Shown here piece by piece: positions 13,500-24,070 of a DNA stretch of 64,000 nt. The position numbers and the translations under genes are program-made. The stretch comes from Cololabis saira (Eukaryota; Chordata; Actinopteri; Beloniformes; Belonidae), in assembly GCF_033807715.1 (NCBI RefSeq), contig NC_084596.1, forward strand, positions 33,244,879 to 33,308,878. The letters are read 5' to 3'. The notes under the pieces were generated by a model. It was given only the letters and a program-made list of their open reading frames with translations. It did not search any database and was not told where the DNA came from. Each line of letters opens with the position of its first letter. Within the stretch, counting starts at the first letter, position 1.

Positions 13500-13710
13500 A
13501 TGACCCCTGGGAACCAATGGGAAGGATGTCAAGAGAGAACAGAAGAGGGGGCAAGGGAGAGGGAAAGGGGAGGTACGCCGAGATGGGAGATGAAAGGGAG
13601 AGACTGGAGAAAGGAAAAAGAGGAAAGAAGAGTTGAAGAGGGAGGCGAGGGGGAGCTGGATGGGGGGAAGAGGGAAGGTCACAGTTCTCAGAGGAGGGAA
13701 CAATCTCTCT
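13500..13710. repeat. Polypurine tract (G/A-rich)
   Basis: About 210 bp consist almost only of G and A on the plus strand, with few interrupting pyrimidines. The four overlapping open frames across it (Gly/Glu/Arg-rich on one strand, Pro/Leu/Ser-rich on the other) follow from composition. Such tracts can form triplex (H-DNA) structures. Confidence 0.7.
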
Positions 13711-15152
13711 GAGGTAGCAGTGTGGAACCACCCAGGGCCGTGTAGTAGTTAAATCATATCAATTAAGCATGGGACATCAGGGGATTAAGGGTTAATCTCT
13801 CCCTTGAGAGGGAGAAACAGTAAATTAGAAAAGATGTGATCATAAATGAACGTGTAAAAAGGAAAAGGGGGGACATGATGAATTAGGAAGCAAGCAACAG
13901 CATGTTCAAAATAAATAAAGTGATGTCTGCCTGTTGTGTTTTTAACAATGACGAGGCAAATCGCTTCAGAGAAGGTGAACAGCACGGCGCCATTTTTACA
14001 TTTTACTGCCGGCACTTAAGGGACCAGAAGTGGAATTATGGGATTAAAACAACACAAAACAGGAGATAATCCCCGCGGCTGGCCGCACCCCTGCCTGGGA
14101 ACCAACTTCCACCATTACCATTTTAGATGAGAGCTTGCCAGGAGAACGGTGGTGTGCATGAATTTGAACGTTCCCTCCAAAGCCTCATTCCCTCGGACCC
14201 CCATAAAACTGTTCAGATTTCTGCAGATTTAAAAATCCTACTGAAAATTAAATCATATGCAGCGGGAGATATATGAGGTTTGGGGATCTATATTTGGGGG
14301 GATTGAAGGACTGCGCTTTTGGAGTTTGAAAAAGAGGAGACCCTCTTTCTTTGGTGTAAATGCAAAACTGGCTGAAGTGGGTAATGGAGCCGTGAGGTAA
14401 GAGGATTAAAATCAGCATTCGGCCAGGACAGATAGGGAGGTGTTGGGTGATGGGGGGACAAAAGGATGTGTGGACGAGAAAGGTAAAGAGGCAAGAAAAG
14501 GAGGCAGAAGGAGAAAAAAAGAGATGTCGAGTTAAATGAACAGTGATGAGTGATCTGAGGTGAAATGATATGAAATGGAGAAAAAGTCCTCCTCATCCTT
14601 TTCTTCCGTGGGCCCAGAGACTAAGCCACAGAATCGTACAAATTCGTACAGCTTCGGTGTCCCCTTCACGTTAAATGACCCAATCATGGTTAACCTGATA
14701 TTTGGACGGCTCCAGAGAAAGTTGTGATGATACCTGCTCAGGATCAGAGGACTCAAACACACAACGCAGAAGCTGGCCCAAATCAAAGGCTGGTGTTTTC
14801 CTGGAGGAGGACACTTCAAAGGTGCTCAGTGAAAGCTTAGCGGGGGGAATAAGTGGATCTGGAGGTCTGGGATGTCAAACAGGGGACCAGAGGCGTCATT
14901 GTTGGTAAGAAAGAGTATGAAGCCTGTAAAAACATTGGAGCGACTTAGCAATTTAAATGCTTAGCATCAAGGAATCTGCAGGATCGGACTTTTAAGTGTT
15001 TAAATCTTATTGACATAAAAAAGCGGCCAAAGAACAAAGTTTACTGTGTTCTTTACATGGAGACAGCAACTCTGTAATTATTCAGTTACAGCTACCACAT
15101 TACTTATCTCTGCCGTATGTAGTCTGAGGCAAAATCTGCACATTTCAGCTTT
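13711..15152. other. Gene-free stretch
   Basis: No supported gene. About 13735-14290 is non-repetitive, with several ATTA/TAAT motifs, and could be regulatory. Confidence 0.35.
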
Positions 15153-15160
15153 ATCTAAGA

Positions 15161-15742
15161 CAGGGGTCGGCAACCCAAAATGTTGAAAGAGCCATATTGG
15201 ACCAAAAACACAAAAAACTAATATGTCTGGAGCCGCAAAAAATGAAGTCTTGTATAAGCCTTAGAATGAAGGCAACACATGCTGCATATTTCTATATTAG
15301 TTATGACTGGGGGAAGATTTTTTTTTCATTATGGACTTCGAGAAAAAAGTCGAAATGTCGAGAAAAAAGTCAAGATTTTGAGAAAAAGTCGAAATGTCAA
15401 GATTAATATTGAAGTACCTTCTTGAGAAAAAAGTCGAAATGTTGAGAAAAAAGTTGAAATGTTGAGAAAAAAGTTGAAATGTAAGATTAAAAGGGAAAGG
15501 AAAAAGGAAGACAAAAAAGAGAAAAAAAGAAGATAAAAAAGAAAAAAAGAAAAAGAAAAAAAGGAAAACAAAAAAAGAGAAAAAAGGAAAAAAAGAGAAA
15601 AAAAGGAAAAGAGAAAAAGAGAAGAAAAAAAGAAAAAAAAAAAAAAAAAAAGGTGAAACATTTTTGAAAAATCTCCAGGGAGCCACTAGGGCGGCGCTAA
15701 AGAGCCGCATCCGGCTCTAGAGCCGCGGGTTGCCGACCCTTG
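15161..15742. mobile_element. Non-autonomous hAT-type element (MITE) with exact 8-bp target duplication
   Basis: The left end starts cagggGTCGGCAACCC and the right end finishes GGGTTGCCGACCcttg, giving inverted ends of about 15 bp with one mismatch. The 8-mer atctaaga flanks both ends exactly (15153-15160 and 15743-15750), the duplication length made by hAT transposases. The 582-bp interior has no transposase. It holds tandem copies of a gagaaaaaagt(c/t)gaaatgt unit (15338-15482) followed by about 170 bp of nearly pure purine. The long Phe-rich minus-strand open frames here only reflect that tract. Confidence 0.9.
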
Positions 15743-15750
15743 ATCTAAGA

Positions 15751-17216
15751 GAAGTGTTGATCTATTCACATCACTCTTGGCAACAACAGTTACAGTCAGA
15801 CAATTAAACAGAAAATTTTTCAAAAAGGTTAGGCTGACAAGACCTGTGCTTCAGGAAATGTTTAAAGGTGACTGAAGTTTACAAACTTCCTCCTCCTCCA
15901 CCGAGCATCCGCCTGCTGTGGGCAGAAGATGTAGCTCAGACATCAGCCGTACAGTACGTCGGTGCTGAAGACCCTCATGGAAACGTCCCCCCTGATCAGT
16001 AAGTCCTTCCTTTAGCCAATTAGCTGCCATCACAGGATCAGCCGAGGAGGCTCAGCTGTCCGACCTCAGCAGGAGCCTTGATGCCTCCTTACACCCTCCC
16101 CCTTCCTCCGTACCCCGTCCCAAGTCTTAGTTCACACACTTTGAAGTATCTTGGTCTGTGCTAAAGGAGCCACTCAATCAATTACATATGAAATAATCTC
16201 CTTATGATATTTCAAGGTTTCTTCGAGAAGGGGAGGGGGGGCAGTGGAAGGACAGATTATGGGAGCCAAATCAGTCTCTCAGCTGCATCTAAAGGGACAG
16301 GAGCAGAATCACAAGAGAGGATGGTGGAAATTAAATAAGGAAAAAAAAAAGATTATGTATAAGTGTGTCAACTCTGAACACTGTTGGGGAATCTCTAACC
16401 TGATCCATGAGGAGTAGAGGAGAGAGAATAGATTATTGCAAGCCATGCTTAAAAATGAGCACATGCGCTTTTTGCTTACAACTTTGGGAAAGAACTGCTC
16501 ACTGAAGTGCAAGTGTGAGGGAGAAGACGAGCAGGCAGAGCCGGCGACCGTGCGTCACCCTGCAGGACATCTGACTCCAACTGATGAGCACTCCTCAAAT
16601 ATAACCATCTCAAACACTGATATTATAAAAACAGGAATGTTTCTGAAAATAAAATGATTTCAACTTCATGAGCAACAGTGAATTTGATTCAACATAGATA
16701 GAAATAAAAAATAAATAAATAAAGCTGAATTGAACATAGACTTATTTACAGATACATACAATTCATGCCCTTCTTCCTCATCATACCCTGTTTAAAATAA
16801 TAAGTTTGTACCACTTTTTAAATGGGCTCACTCTGACGTTGCTTTAACTCTGTATACTCCCAGACAGACGTGAGGGATGAACACACCTCCTGACCTACAA
16901 CTGCCCCATCGATGCCCCTTAAATGCATCTGTAGTGATCATCACCAGTGGTGTTGTGGTCCCTGGAGATGTGGCTATACCCCTAAATCATGCCCTTTTTA
17001 TAAACATTTGAAAGTATTTAATTTACTCAAAAATGGGTGAGCAATATTTGCACATTGACCTTAACCCAATGATCCGTTTCATTTGATTCCTATTTTTACC
17101 CCCTTATCAGTTAATTACACACAATGTGGCGTAGTTTTACCCCACCGGCCTGCGCTGAATGTGGGGCCCAGACCAGACATGTTAGGATTATTTACAAGGT
17201 CCAGCAATAACAAAAT
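15751..17216. other. Gene-free stretch
   Basis: No supported gene or RNA. Short A-runs only. Confidence 0.4.
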
Positions 17217-17240
17217 CCCCCCCCCCCCCCCCCCCCCCCC
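17217..17240. repeat. Poly(C) run of 24
   Basis: Twenty-four consecutive C on the plus strand. The opposite strand is a G24 run able to form G-quadruplexes. The length is likely variable and error-prone in sequencing. Confidence 0.95.
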
Positions 17241-17700
17241 ACCCTAGTTCACATCTTCAACGGATGTGGTCCTGCCTTCACTCTCGGCATGCTTTTGCGT
17301 CGGGCGTGTAGGTGGGCTAGTGCACAAGCACCGATCTGCTGGCTAACAGCATGGGTGCAGCATTGCTAACGTTAGCTGAGCTGCTGGCAGATGTAGAAGT
17401 TTGCAATTATGAAAGGAAATTTTAGTTTAGTATTTGATTTCCCACCATGACCCGCTCAACTCTGGCTCTGATCGACTCAGACCCGAACTAATCGGACCAA
17501 CGAAGCCCACTAGCCAGGTAGAGGCAGCGCAGCATAGTTTAGCTTGCAGACAAAAAATGCCTGAAAAATAGGTGGTATAATCCATATACCTGCATATACC
17601 CTCACTACCCGGCTGTCTATGACCTGATTTATGAGCCACGACATAAAGTGTAAAAACATTATTCGCAGAGGCATCCCTTCCTAAATCATTGCTTCCTTAA

Positions 17701-18020
17701 AGGAGCTTGAGGCAAGAATAAGAAATGAGACTCATTAGCGCCACGACGACTGTCGGGGTTACTGCAGCCAACAGCGGAGCCGGCACGGGAGAACGCGCAT
17801 GCAGCGTCATTTGACGTCATTTGACGTCACATCCGCAGGACAGCGCGGGAAATTCGGGCCCAGAATTGCAGCGCATTTTGCAGCACACAGCCTGTTCAAG
17901 GCAACGGAGAGATACACTAGAGGGCTCATTCTTTTTGGTTTGGAACGCTTCATCTGACATTATTACTAGAAAACTTAAAACGTATACGCATTTTTTTCAT
18001 AAATCCTGCCTCAAGCTCCT
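17701..18020. mobile_element. 320-bp MITE flanked by TTAA, carrying two perfect CRE sites
   Basis: The left end AGGAGCTTGAGGCA (17701-17714) is the exact reverse complement of the right end TGCCTCAAGCTCCT (18007-18020), and TTAA flanks both (17697-17700 and 18021-18024). A TTAA duplication is the mark of piggyBac-type integration, although the terminal bases are not the usual CCC/CCT of that group, so the superfamily is tentative. There is no transposase. Inside are two TGACGTCA palindromes (17812-17819, 17822-17829) in a GC-richer core. The 67-aa open frame in the element is chance. Confidence 0.8.
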
Positions 18021-18024
18021 TTAA

Positions 18025-19376
18025 TAGAAGATCTTACGATGTATTTTGCATCCATGTTCCTGCTTTAACAGCAAGTATTGAATATAACGGTGTTTTTATT
18101 TTTTAATGAGCGCCCCAAAATGTTCATGATGGTGGGCTTAAATGGTGCATGATTTATTTTGTTGATGAAACCTCCTTTGTATGCTTTTTAAATGGTGAAA
18201 CAGGACACCCTTATAGCAAAATATGAGTGAATCAACATTGAAATATGGTTAGGCAGAAACATTGAAACCATGTTGAAGCCTGATCTGAGACAAACAGAAT
18301 ACGTTGATTACATGTTGGCATTAGAATTGGATGTTGATTGATGGTTAATCCACCATCAATCGTCGACTTTAACCAAAAATCACCCATTTTGACCATAATT
18401 CAACATTGATTTAACATCTTTTGCTATATTCTCAGTTTTTACAGTAGCGTCTGAGGGTTTAGGAAAGTCTGTCACTTAGATTTTTTTGTTTGAAAAAAGT
18501 GTGGATCAACAAAATGAAGAGTAATACTGGTTTGTAATGACCATCTAACTAATTTTTCTCATACATACCATCAGAGGTTCTGCTTTTGTAGATATAATAT
18601 TGTGTCCAGTTTAAGCATCTGTGCCTGTCTCCCCTTCATCTGGTCTCCTTTGTCCCTCTCACCTTCATCAGGGTTGCTCACCAGTCATCCCTCAAGCCCT
18701 TCTGAATTTCTTTTCAGCTGACTGTTGTTTCTGCCGCTGCAAGCTCCGCCATCAGCACATTGATCGCCACCCTTCATCTTCAGCATTTCCTCCGTTATAC
18801 CTGACTCCGGCTGCTAATTCCCCCGCTCTCACCCCTCTTCATCCCAGATTGAGAGGGTCAGAAGAAAAATCAATAACTGTGCCAAGTGAGGCGGGGTCAG
18901 GGGTCAACAAGGTTCTTGACAAGTGTGTCAGGGGAAGGAAGGAGCGAGAGATGGTGGAAAAATGGCGGTCTGAGTGTGAGTATGTGAGAATTTGTTACCT
19001 AAGGAGTGGTCAAACGAAGCAGAGCGAGCAAAGGCCTCATGGGTACAAGTGTCAGGCCTGTCAGGGATCAAATTTATGACCATTGATCGATGCTGGGTGT
19101 GAGTCAGTATGTTGGATGGTGATGAATGTGTATTTTTGTTTGGATCTTGGTGGAATCTGACAGGGGTGAAGAGTCATCATATAAAGCTCATTATGGTCAC
19201 ACAAGTCAATGGAAAGAAACGATTCTCCGGACGTGTCAAATTAAAGGCACTATCATTTATTTATCTATCCGTCTGACCAATCACCTCTTTGTCTAACTAC
19301 CTGTCCTTTTATTGAAATCATGAAAAAATAATGACACAAATGCTTTAACTGACATACATGATGATAAGCATTACTT
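18025..19376. other. Gene-free stretch, probably old repeat in part
   Basis: About 18230-18420 repeats phrases such as aacattga, gttgatt and gactttaacc in both orientations, which resembles an old fish dispersed repeat; I could not define its ends. The 152-aa open frame at 18621-19079 has no recognisable domain and I do not call it a gene. Confidence 0.35.
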
Positions 19377-19853
19377 CATTTATTTAAGGTCTTGCACAGG
19401 TTACATCTTTCTGCCAGTAAGTTAGCAAAACTCTACCCTGGCTTCAACCCAACTTGCATCAGATGCAGGCAGGACCCAGCTATCCTTAGTCACATGTTTT
19501 GGTTCTGCCCAAAGCTAGATCTATTTTGGGAAAATATATTCAATACATTTTCATATATGTGTAATAAAATCATCAGTCCCAACCCATTGACTTCATTATT
19601 TGGGGTCTTCCCTCAGGAGACGCTAATATCTCGGCACCAGGCGGAAGCTGTAGCATTCTCAACTCTACTTGCACGACGTCTGATACTTCTTAGCTGGAAA
19701 AAGCCCACACCTCCCTCTCATAAGCGCTGGGTGGAAGACGTGATGTCTCACCTCAAACTGGAACAAGTGAAGTACACTGCCCGGGGCGATACTCACAGAT
19801 ATTATAAAGTTTGGCAGCCATTTCTATCTTATTTGAAGAGAAATTTTTGACAT
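19377..19853 (+). mobile_element. L1/Tx1-type LINE ORF2 C-terminal fragment
   Basis: The plus-strand frame from about 19377 reads F-K-V-L-H-R-L-H-L-S, then a C-x2-C...H-x4-C arrangement (CIRCRQDPAILSHMFWFC), and ends in an aromatic/basic tail at the TGA near 19851. This is the CCHC-like C-terminus of L1/Tx1-clade ORF2 proteins, about 155 of more than 1,200 residues, so the copy is strongly 5'-truncated. The frame is intact over this stretch. The following (TATG)-rich sequence to about 19945 may be its 3' UTR. Confidence 0.75.
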
Positions 19854-19945
19854 AGTGTAGCCACCCGATCCCCCCCACCTCCTTTATTTATATACGTGTG
19901 TATATGCATTTGTATGGTATGCATATGTATGTGTATGTACATGTA

Positions 19946-20450
19946 TGTGCCGGAATTAGCCAAAAGGCTATTTTGCATCCGCTGTCCCTGGACTGATGTA
20001 AAAATAGTCAACCTAAAAGAAAGAATTATTAGCTACAATCAATAAAACATTTCTGAATAAAAAGGCTATATCAAAATAGAGATTAAGAGGTAAAAACTAA
20101 GCTAAAATACATAAACACACAGGTTAACATAAACTCAACAACAGACAATTGCTACACACGAAAAACAGAACAACATGAAGCAGCAACAGTAACGTCAGTA
20201 TTAATAACACAAGACACAGTAACACACTAACAGGCCAAAAACAAACAAGACAAAAGCACTAAACACAGAATAAAAAGCCATGCACAAAAAGCAACATTAT
20301 GACTAGACAAACTAATAGGCAACATGACAGGTGGATCAGACAAACACCGACAGGCAGGGCAGCAAGCCAGGAAAATTACACACTAAAATTCAATGTTGAC
20401 AGCCTTGACCACTAATTAACCACTTTTTTAGATAAAATTTAAAACAAGAA
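19946..20450 (+). repeat. Dispersed repeat family A, copy 2
   Basis: It starts at a tgccggaattagcc block with aaaaggctattttgcatc and gtccctggac, matching copy 1 at 4517-4563. It continues as A/C-rich sequence to about 20450. TATG-rich sequence lies on both sides (about 19895-19945 and 20465-20505), so the repeat may have inserted into the 3' part of the L1 fragment. Its ends are not defined. Confidence 0.45.
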
Positions 20451-20454
20451 TAAT

Positions 20455-20845
20455 GTGATTGGTTTCTGTATGTGTATGTATGTGTATGTATGTATGTATG
20501 TGTATAGATTATTTTATTACATTTCCTTTTGGATATGTGTTTTATATATTACATTGTATTTAAATTGTCGTAACATATGCATACATTGTATCTGCTTTTG
20601 TATGCTGTGCTGTGGTTTTATTTTCATGATTTTGCATATGTATGTGGAAATGTGTGTATCTATACATATATGGACAGTAATAGGTATATGTGTATATATT
20701 TATGCTTTAATGCATGTAGAAATATCTATGAGTAAGAATGTTTGTAATGAATAAGCTTGTACGCGGGTGAATATAAAATCACATCGTAAATAATGTACAC
20801 ATTTATATATAGATGAATACAGGAACTCAGGGTAAATAGTGCTCA
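20455..20845. other. AT-rich stretch with TATG repeats
   Basis: It contains short degenerate (GTAT)n at 20465-20505 and AT-rich sequence. The 99-aa open frame is low-complexity and not a gene. Possibly a continuation of the L1 3' UTR. Confidence 0.35.
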
Positions 20846-20874
20846 TATAATAATAATAATACCTTTATTTATAG

Positions 20875-20905
20875 AGCACTTTTCCAAAACAAGTCACAAA
20901 GTGCT
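20875..20905 (-). promoter_or_regulatory. 3' UTR stem-loop of the L2 element
   Basis: AGCACTTT (20875-20882) and AAAGTGCT (20898-20905) form a perfect 8-bp stem around a 15-nt loop, just before the (TAA)n end. In the L2/CR1 group a hairpin and short repeat at the RNA 3' end are the likely recognition site for the element's own reverse transcriptase; that role is inferred from the family. Confidence 0.65.
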
Positions 20906-20986
20906 TTACATGCAATTAAAAACAGGAAACAAACAATTAGTACAATTAAGACACAATTGAGAGATAAAAACAGACAAATAATACAA

Positions 20987-23900
20987 TCAGTTAAACGCAA
21001 GTCTAAAATAGTGAGTTTTTAAAAGTGCCTTAAAAGAAGACAATGTGTTAGCTACCCTGATCTCCTCCGGCAGGTCATTCCATAAGCGAGGGGCTAAAAC
21101 AGAAAAGGCCCGGTCACCCTTGGTCTTTAAGTTGGACCAAGGAATGGCCAGGAATGACCCACCAGAGGATCTCAGGGTGCGTTCAGGCTCGTATGGGGTC
21201 AGGAGGTCAGCTATGTAATCAGGAGCTAGCCCCATACGAGCCTTAAAAGTAATAATTAAAATTTTAAAATCCACTCTAAAACGGACTGGGAGCCAGTGAA
21301 GGGACTTTAAAATTGGTGTGATATGTTCTCTCCTGTTGAACCGGGTAATGAGTCTGGCTGCTGCATTTTGAATTAACTGTAGTTTATTTAGATTTTGCTG
21401 AGTGAGGCATGAAAAAAGTGAATTGCAGTAATCTAACCGGGATGAAATAAATGCATGTATAACTGTCTCTAAGTTTTTAGATGAAAGAAATGACCTGATT
21501 TTGGATATTTTTCTAAGATGGAAGAAGCATGATTGGACAACGGAATTTATATGCTGGTCGAAATTGAGGTGTTTGTCAAAAATAATACCGAGGTTTCTAC
21601 AAGAAGTGGTGATGTTGGATGAAAGGGGACCAAGATGGGAAGAAATATGATTTTGTGATGAGTCTGGGCCTATGATGAGGATTTCTGTCTTCTCTGAGTT
21701 AAATTGTAAAAAGTTTGATGCCATCCAGTTATAGATATCTGCAATGCACATGTGGAGGTTATTTAGTTGATTGGAGTTGCTATTATCAAAGGAAAGGTAT
21801 AATTGTGTATCATCGGCATAGAAATGGTATTTAATATTGTGTTTTGTAATAATATGACCTAGAGGAAGCATGTAAATGGAGAACAGTAATGGACCGAGAA
21901 CAGAACCTTGAGGAACTCCATAATCTAATGGTGATGAAGATGACTGAAAATGACCAATTTCTACACAGAAGGACCTTTCGGACAGATAAGAACGGAACCA
22001 ATCTAAAACCAACCCTGAAATGCCCACCCAATTTTTAAGACGCTCAATTAAAATATTATGATCAACAGTGTCAAAAGCCGCAGATAGATCCAACAGGAGT
22101 AGAACAGAGTGTTGACCACGATCAGCTGCTAAAAGAAGATCATTTAAAACCTTAAGAAGTGCCGTTTCTGTGCTAAAACCTGCTCTAAAACCCGACTGAA
22201 ATCTCTCGAAGAGGTCATTACCGTTCATAAAAGAAATAATTTGATCTGCCACTACTTTTTCTAAAACTTTAGCGATAAATGGTAGTTTTGAGATTGGCCG
22301 GAAGTTATTGAGGATATCTGGGTCTAGTGAGGGTTTTTTAAGGAGAGGATGTATGACTGCCATTTTGAAATAATCAGGAACAAGACCAGATGAGAGCGAT
22401 GAGTTGAATAGTTCCATCAGAATTGGACAGGTTATGGCAAGGGTTTCTTTTAGGAAGTGGGTAGGAATGACATCGAGAGAGCAAGTTGAGTTTTTCATTT
22501 TGGAAATTTTTTCAGTGATATTTTCTATTGTAATAAGGTCAAAGGAATTTAAGGTACGATTGATGCTAGGAGGAGAGGGTTCAGAGACAGGCAGGACAGT
22601 AAGTGAGATATTGTTTCGGATGTTTTTGATTTTATCTACAAAGAAAGAATGAAACTGTTCACATTTGTCAGTTGACGGTTCAATAATGGCAGGAGGTGGG
22701 CTTGAAGTACAGTTTACTACATTGAAAAGGAGTCTGGGATTAGATTTATGGTTGTTGATGAGGTCATTATAATATTTTTCTCTTGCCAATTTCACTGCGG
22801 AATTAAAAGTCTTCATTAAATCTCTTAAAATTTGGTGGTCTGCAGGCTTTTTGGAAACCTTCCATTTTCTTTCAGCTCTACGACACAACTGTTTCACTGA
22901 TCTGATATCATTTGTTAGCCAAGGCTGAGGTGTGGTTTTATATTTTTTGATTTTTAAAGGAGCCACAAGATCCAGAATATTTTTACATGTTGAATTAAAA
23001 TTAGTAGTGGCATCATTAATATTCACAGAAGAGTTAAAACCAAGGTCAGCAGAGGCAAAGGCATCATAAAATTTAGCAGCTGAAGTAGAGTTAAATGTGC
23101 GAGAGTATGAAGGAATAGTGTTGTTATTGTTGTTAATATTCTGAACGTAAGTATGAAAATGAAGTGATTTATGATCAGAAACCACACTCTCTAGGCATAC
23201 AACATCACTCATTAGAATGCCATGATATAAAACTAGGTCAAGAACATGTCCCTTATTGTGCGTAGGTCCTGTCAGAGCACGAGAAAGGTTAAAAGTATGA
23301 AGTAATTTTAAGAAATCGGTAGCTAAAACATTGTTAGGGCAGCACACATGGATGTTAAAATCACCTAAAAGCAAGATATCTTTGTGTTTTGGCATGATAA
23401 TGGAGAGCATTTCATAAAATTCATTAATAAAACCAGAGGAATTTGGTGGCCTGTAAACTAAAACACATAGCGTTTCAGACGAGCCTCTTAAAAGAAAGCA
23501 CAAATACTCAAAAGATAGAAACACACCAAGATCAATCATTGAGCATTTAAAACTGTTTTTATAAAACACTACCACTCCACCACCCCTGCCTGAGGCCCTG
23601 GGTTTGTTAAAATACAAGAAGCCAGGGGGAGCTGTTTCAACAAGTGGCACAGTGTCATCTGTTGCCAACCAAGATTCAGTAATCATAAAAAAGTCAATAT
23701 TATGGGCGGTAATAAAATCGTTGCAGATAAATGTTTTGTTCCCTAACGAACGAACATTAAAAAGACTAAAGGTGACAGGCAAGGGAGGAGGAGGAGGTAC
23801 AGAACTGGGCTGACATTGGATGTGAGATAGCACTTCATGATTGGCACTTCTGTAGGAGGGAGGGTTGTGTGGCCTGTGGTTTATGCTTACAGGAATGTAA

Positions 23901-24037
23901 CTGACATGGTAATGCAAGTTATTAACCATGCTGCAGGGTTGCTCTGGGACACTATAACTGTTATTGAAGGTTTTATTTGAATGAGTTAAGGCAGGCCATG
24001 AGGTAGCAGGACCCTCTCTAACAGAATTGGGTGTCAA
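20987..24037 (-). CDS. LINE ORF2: AP endonuclease and reverse transcriptase
   Basis: This 1,016-aa protein nicks target DNA and copies the LINE RNA there. After about 85 variable residues comes an APE-type endonuclease (about 88-300): NVRSL (94-98), ITESWL with catalytic Glu121, VYRPP (194-198), GDFN with Asp226 and Asn228, and SDH (287-289). The reverse transcriptase spans about 555-800: FRPIS (579-583), FRAGFSTETAL (617-627), LLDLSAAFDTVDH (648-660), GVPQGSVLGP (707-716) and the YADD catalytic site (740-743). The tail holds a HLWNDLPEEIR-type block near 975. No stop or frameshift is seen and all these catalytic residues are present. It starts 33 bp after the ORF1 stop, so the second protein probably needs reinitiation or another unusual start. 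Confidence 0.93.
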   Translation of the reverse strand: MTPNSVREGPATSWPALTHSNKTFNNSYSVPEQPCSMVNNLHYHVSYIPVSINHRPHNPPSYRSANHEVLSHIQCQPSSVPPPPPLPVTFSLFNVRSLGNKTFICNDFITAHNIDFFMITESWLATDDTVPLVETAPPGFLYFNKPRASGRGGGVVVFYKNSFKCSMIDLGVFLSFEYLCFLLRGSSETLCVLVYRPPNSSGFINEFYEMLSIIMPKHKDILLLGDFNIHVCCPNNVLATDFLKLLHTFNLSRALTGPTHNKGHVLDLVLYHGILMSDVVCLESVVSDHKSLHFHTYVQNINNNNNTIPSYSRTFNSTSAAKFYDAFASADLGFNSSVNINDATTNFNSTCKNILDLVAPLKIKKYKTTPQPWLTNDIRSVKQLCRRAERKWKVSKKPADHQILRDLMKTFNSAVKLAREKYYNDLINNHKSNPRLLFNVVNCTSSPPPAIIEPSTDKCEQFHSFFVDKIKNIRNNISLTVLPVSEPSPPSINRTLNSFDLITIENITEKISKMKNSTCSLDVIPTHFLKETLAITCPILMELFNSSLSSGLVPDYFKMAVIHPLLKKPSLDPDILNNFRPISKLPFIAKVLEKVVADQIISFMNGNDLFERFQSGFRAGFSTETALLKVLNDLLLAADRGQHSVLLLLDLSAAFDTVDHNILIERLKNWVGISGLVLDWFRSYLSERSFCVEIGHFQSSSSPLDYGVPQGSVLGPLLFSIYMLPLGHIITKHNIKYHFYADDTQLYLSFDNSNSNQLNNLHMCIADIYNWMASNFLQFNSEKTEILIIGPDSSQNHISSHLGPLSSNITTSCRNLGIIFDKHLNFDQHINSVVQSCFFHLRKISKIRSFLSSKNLETVIHAFISSRLDYCNSLFSCLTQQNLNKLQLIQNAAARLITRFNRREHITPILKSLHWLPVRFRVDFKILIITFKARMGLAPDYIADLLTPYEPERTLRSSGGSFLAIPWSNLKTKGDRAFSVLAPRLWNDLPEEIRVANTLSSFKALLKTHYFRLAFN

Positions 24038-24070
24038 AGTGAATTTCTTTGGGTCATGCTGGGAGGTGAG

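Noticed and set aside
15297..15710. Phe-rich minus-strand frames of 110-137 aa
   Set aside because: Caused by the purine-only core of the hAT-type MITE.
18621..19079. 152-aa plus-strand frame
   Set aside because: No domain, no splice context, low-complexity Ser/Pro-rich start; length alone is not enough.
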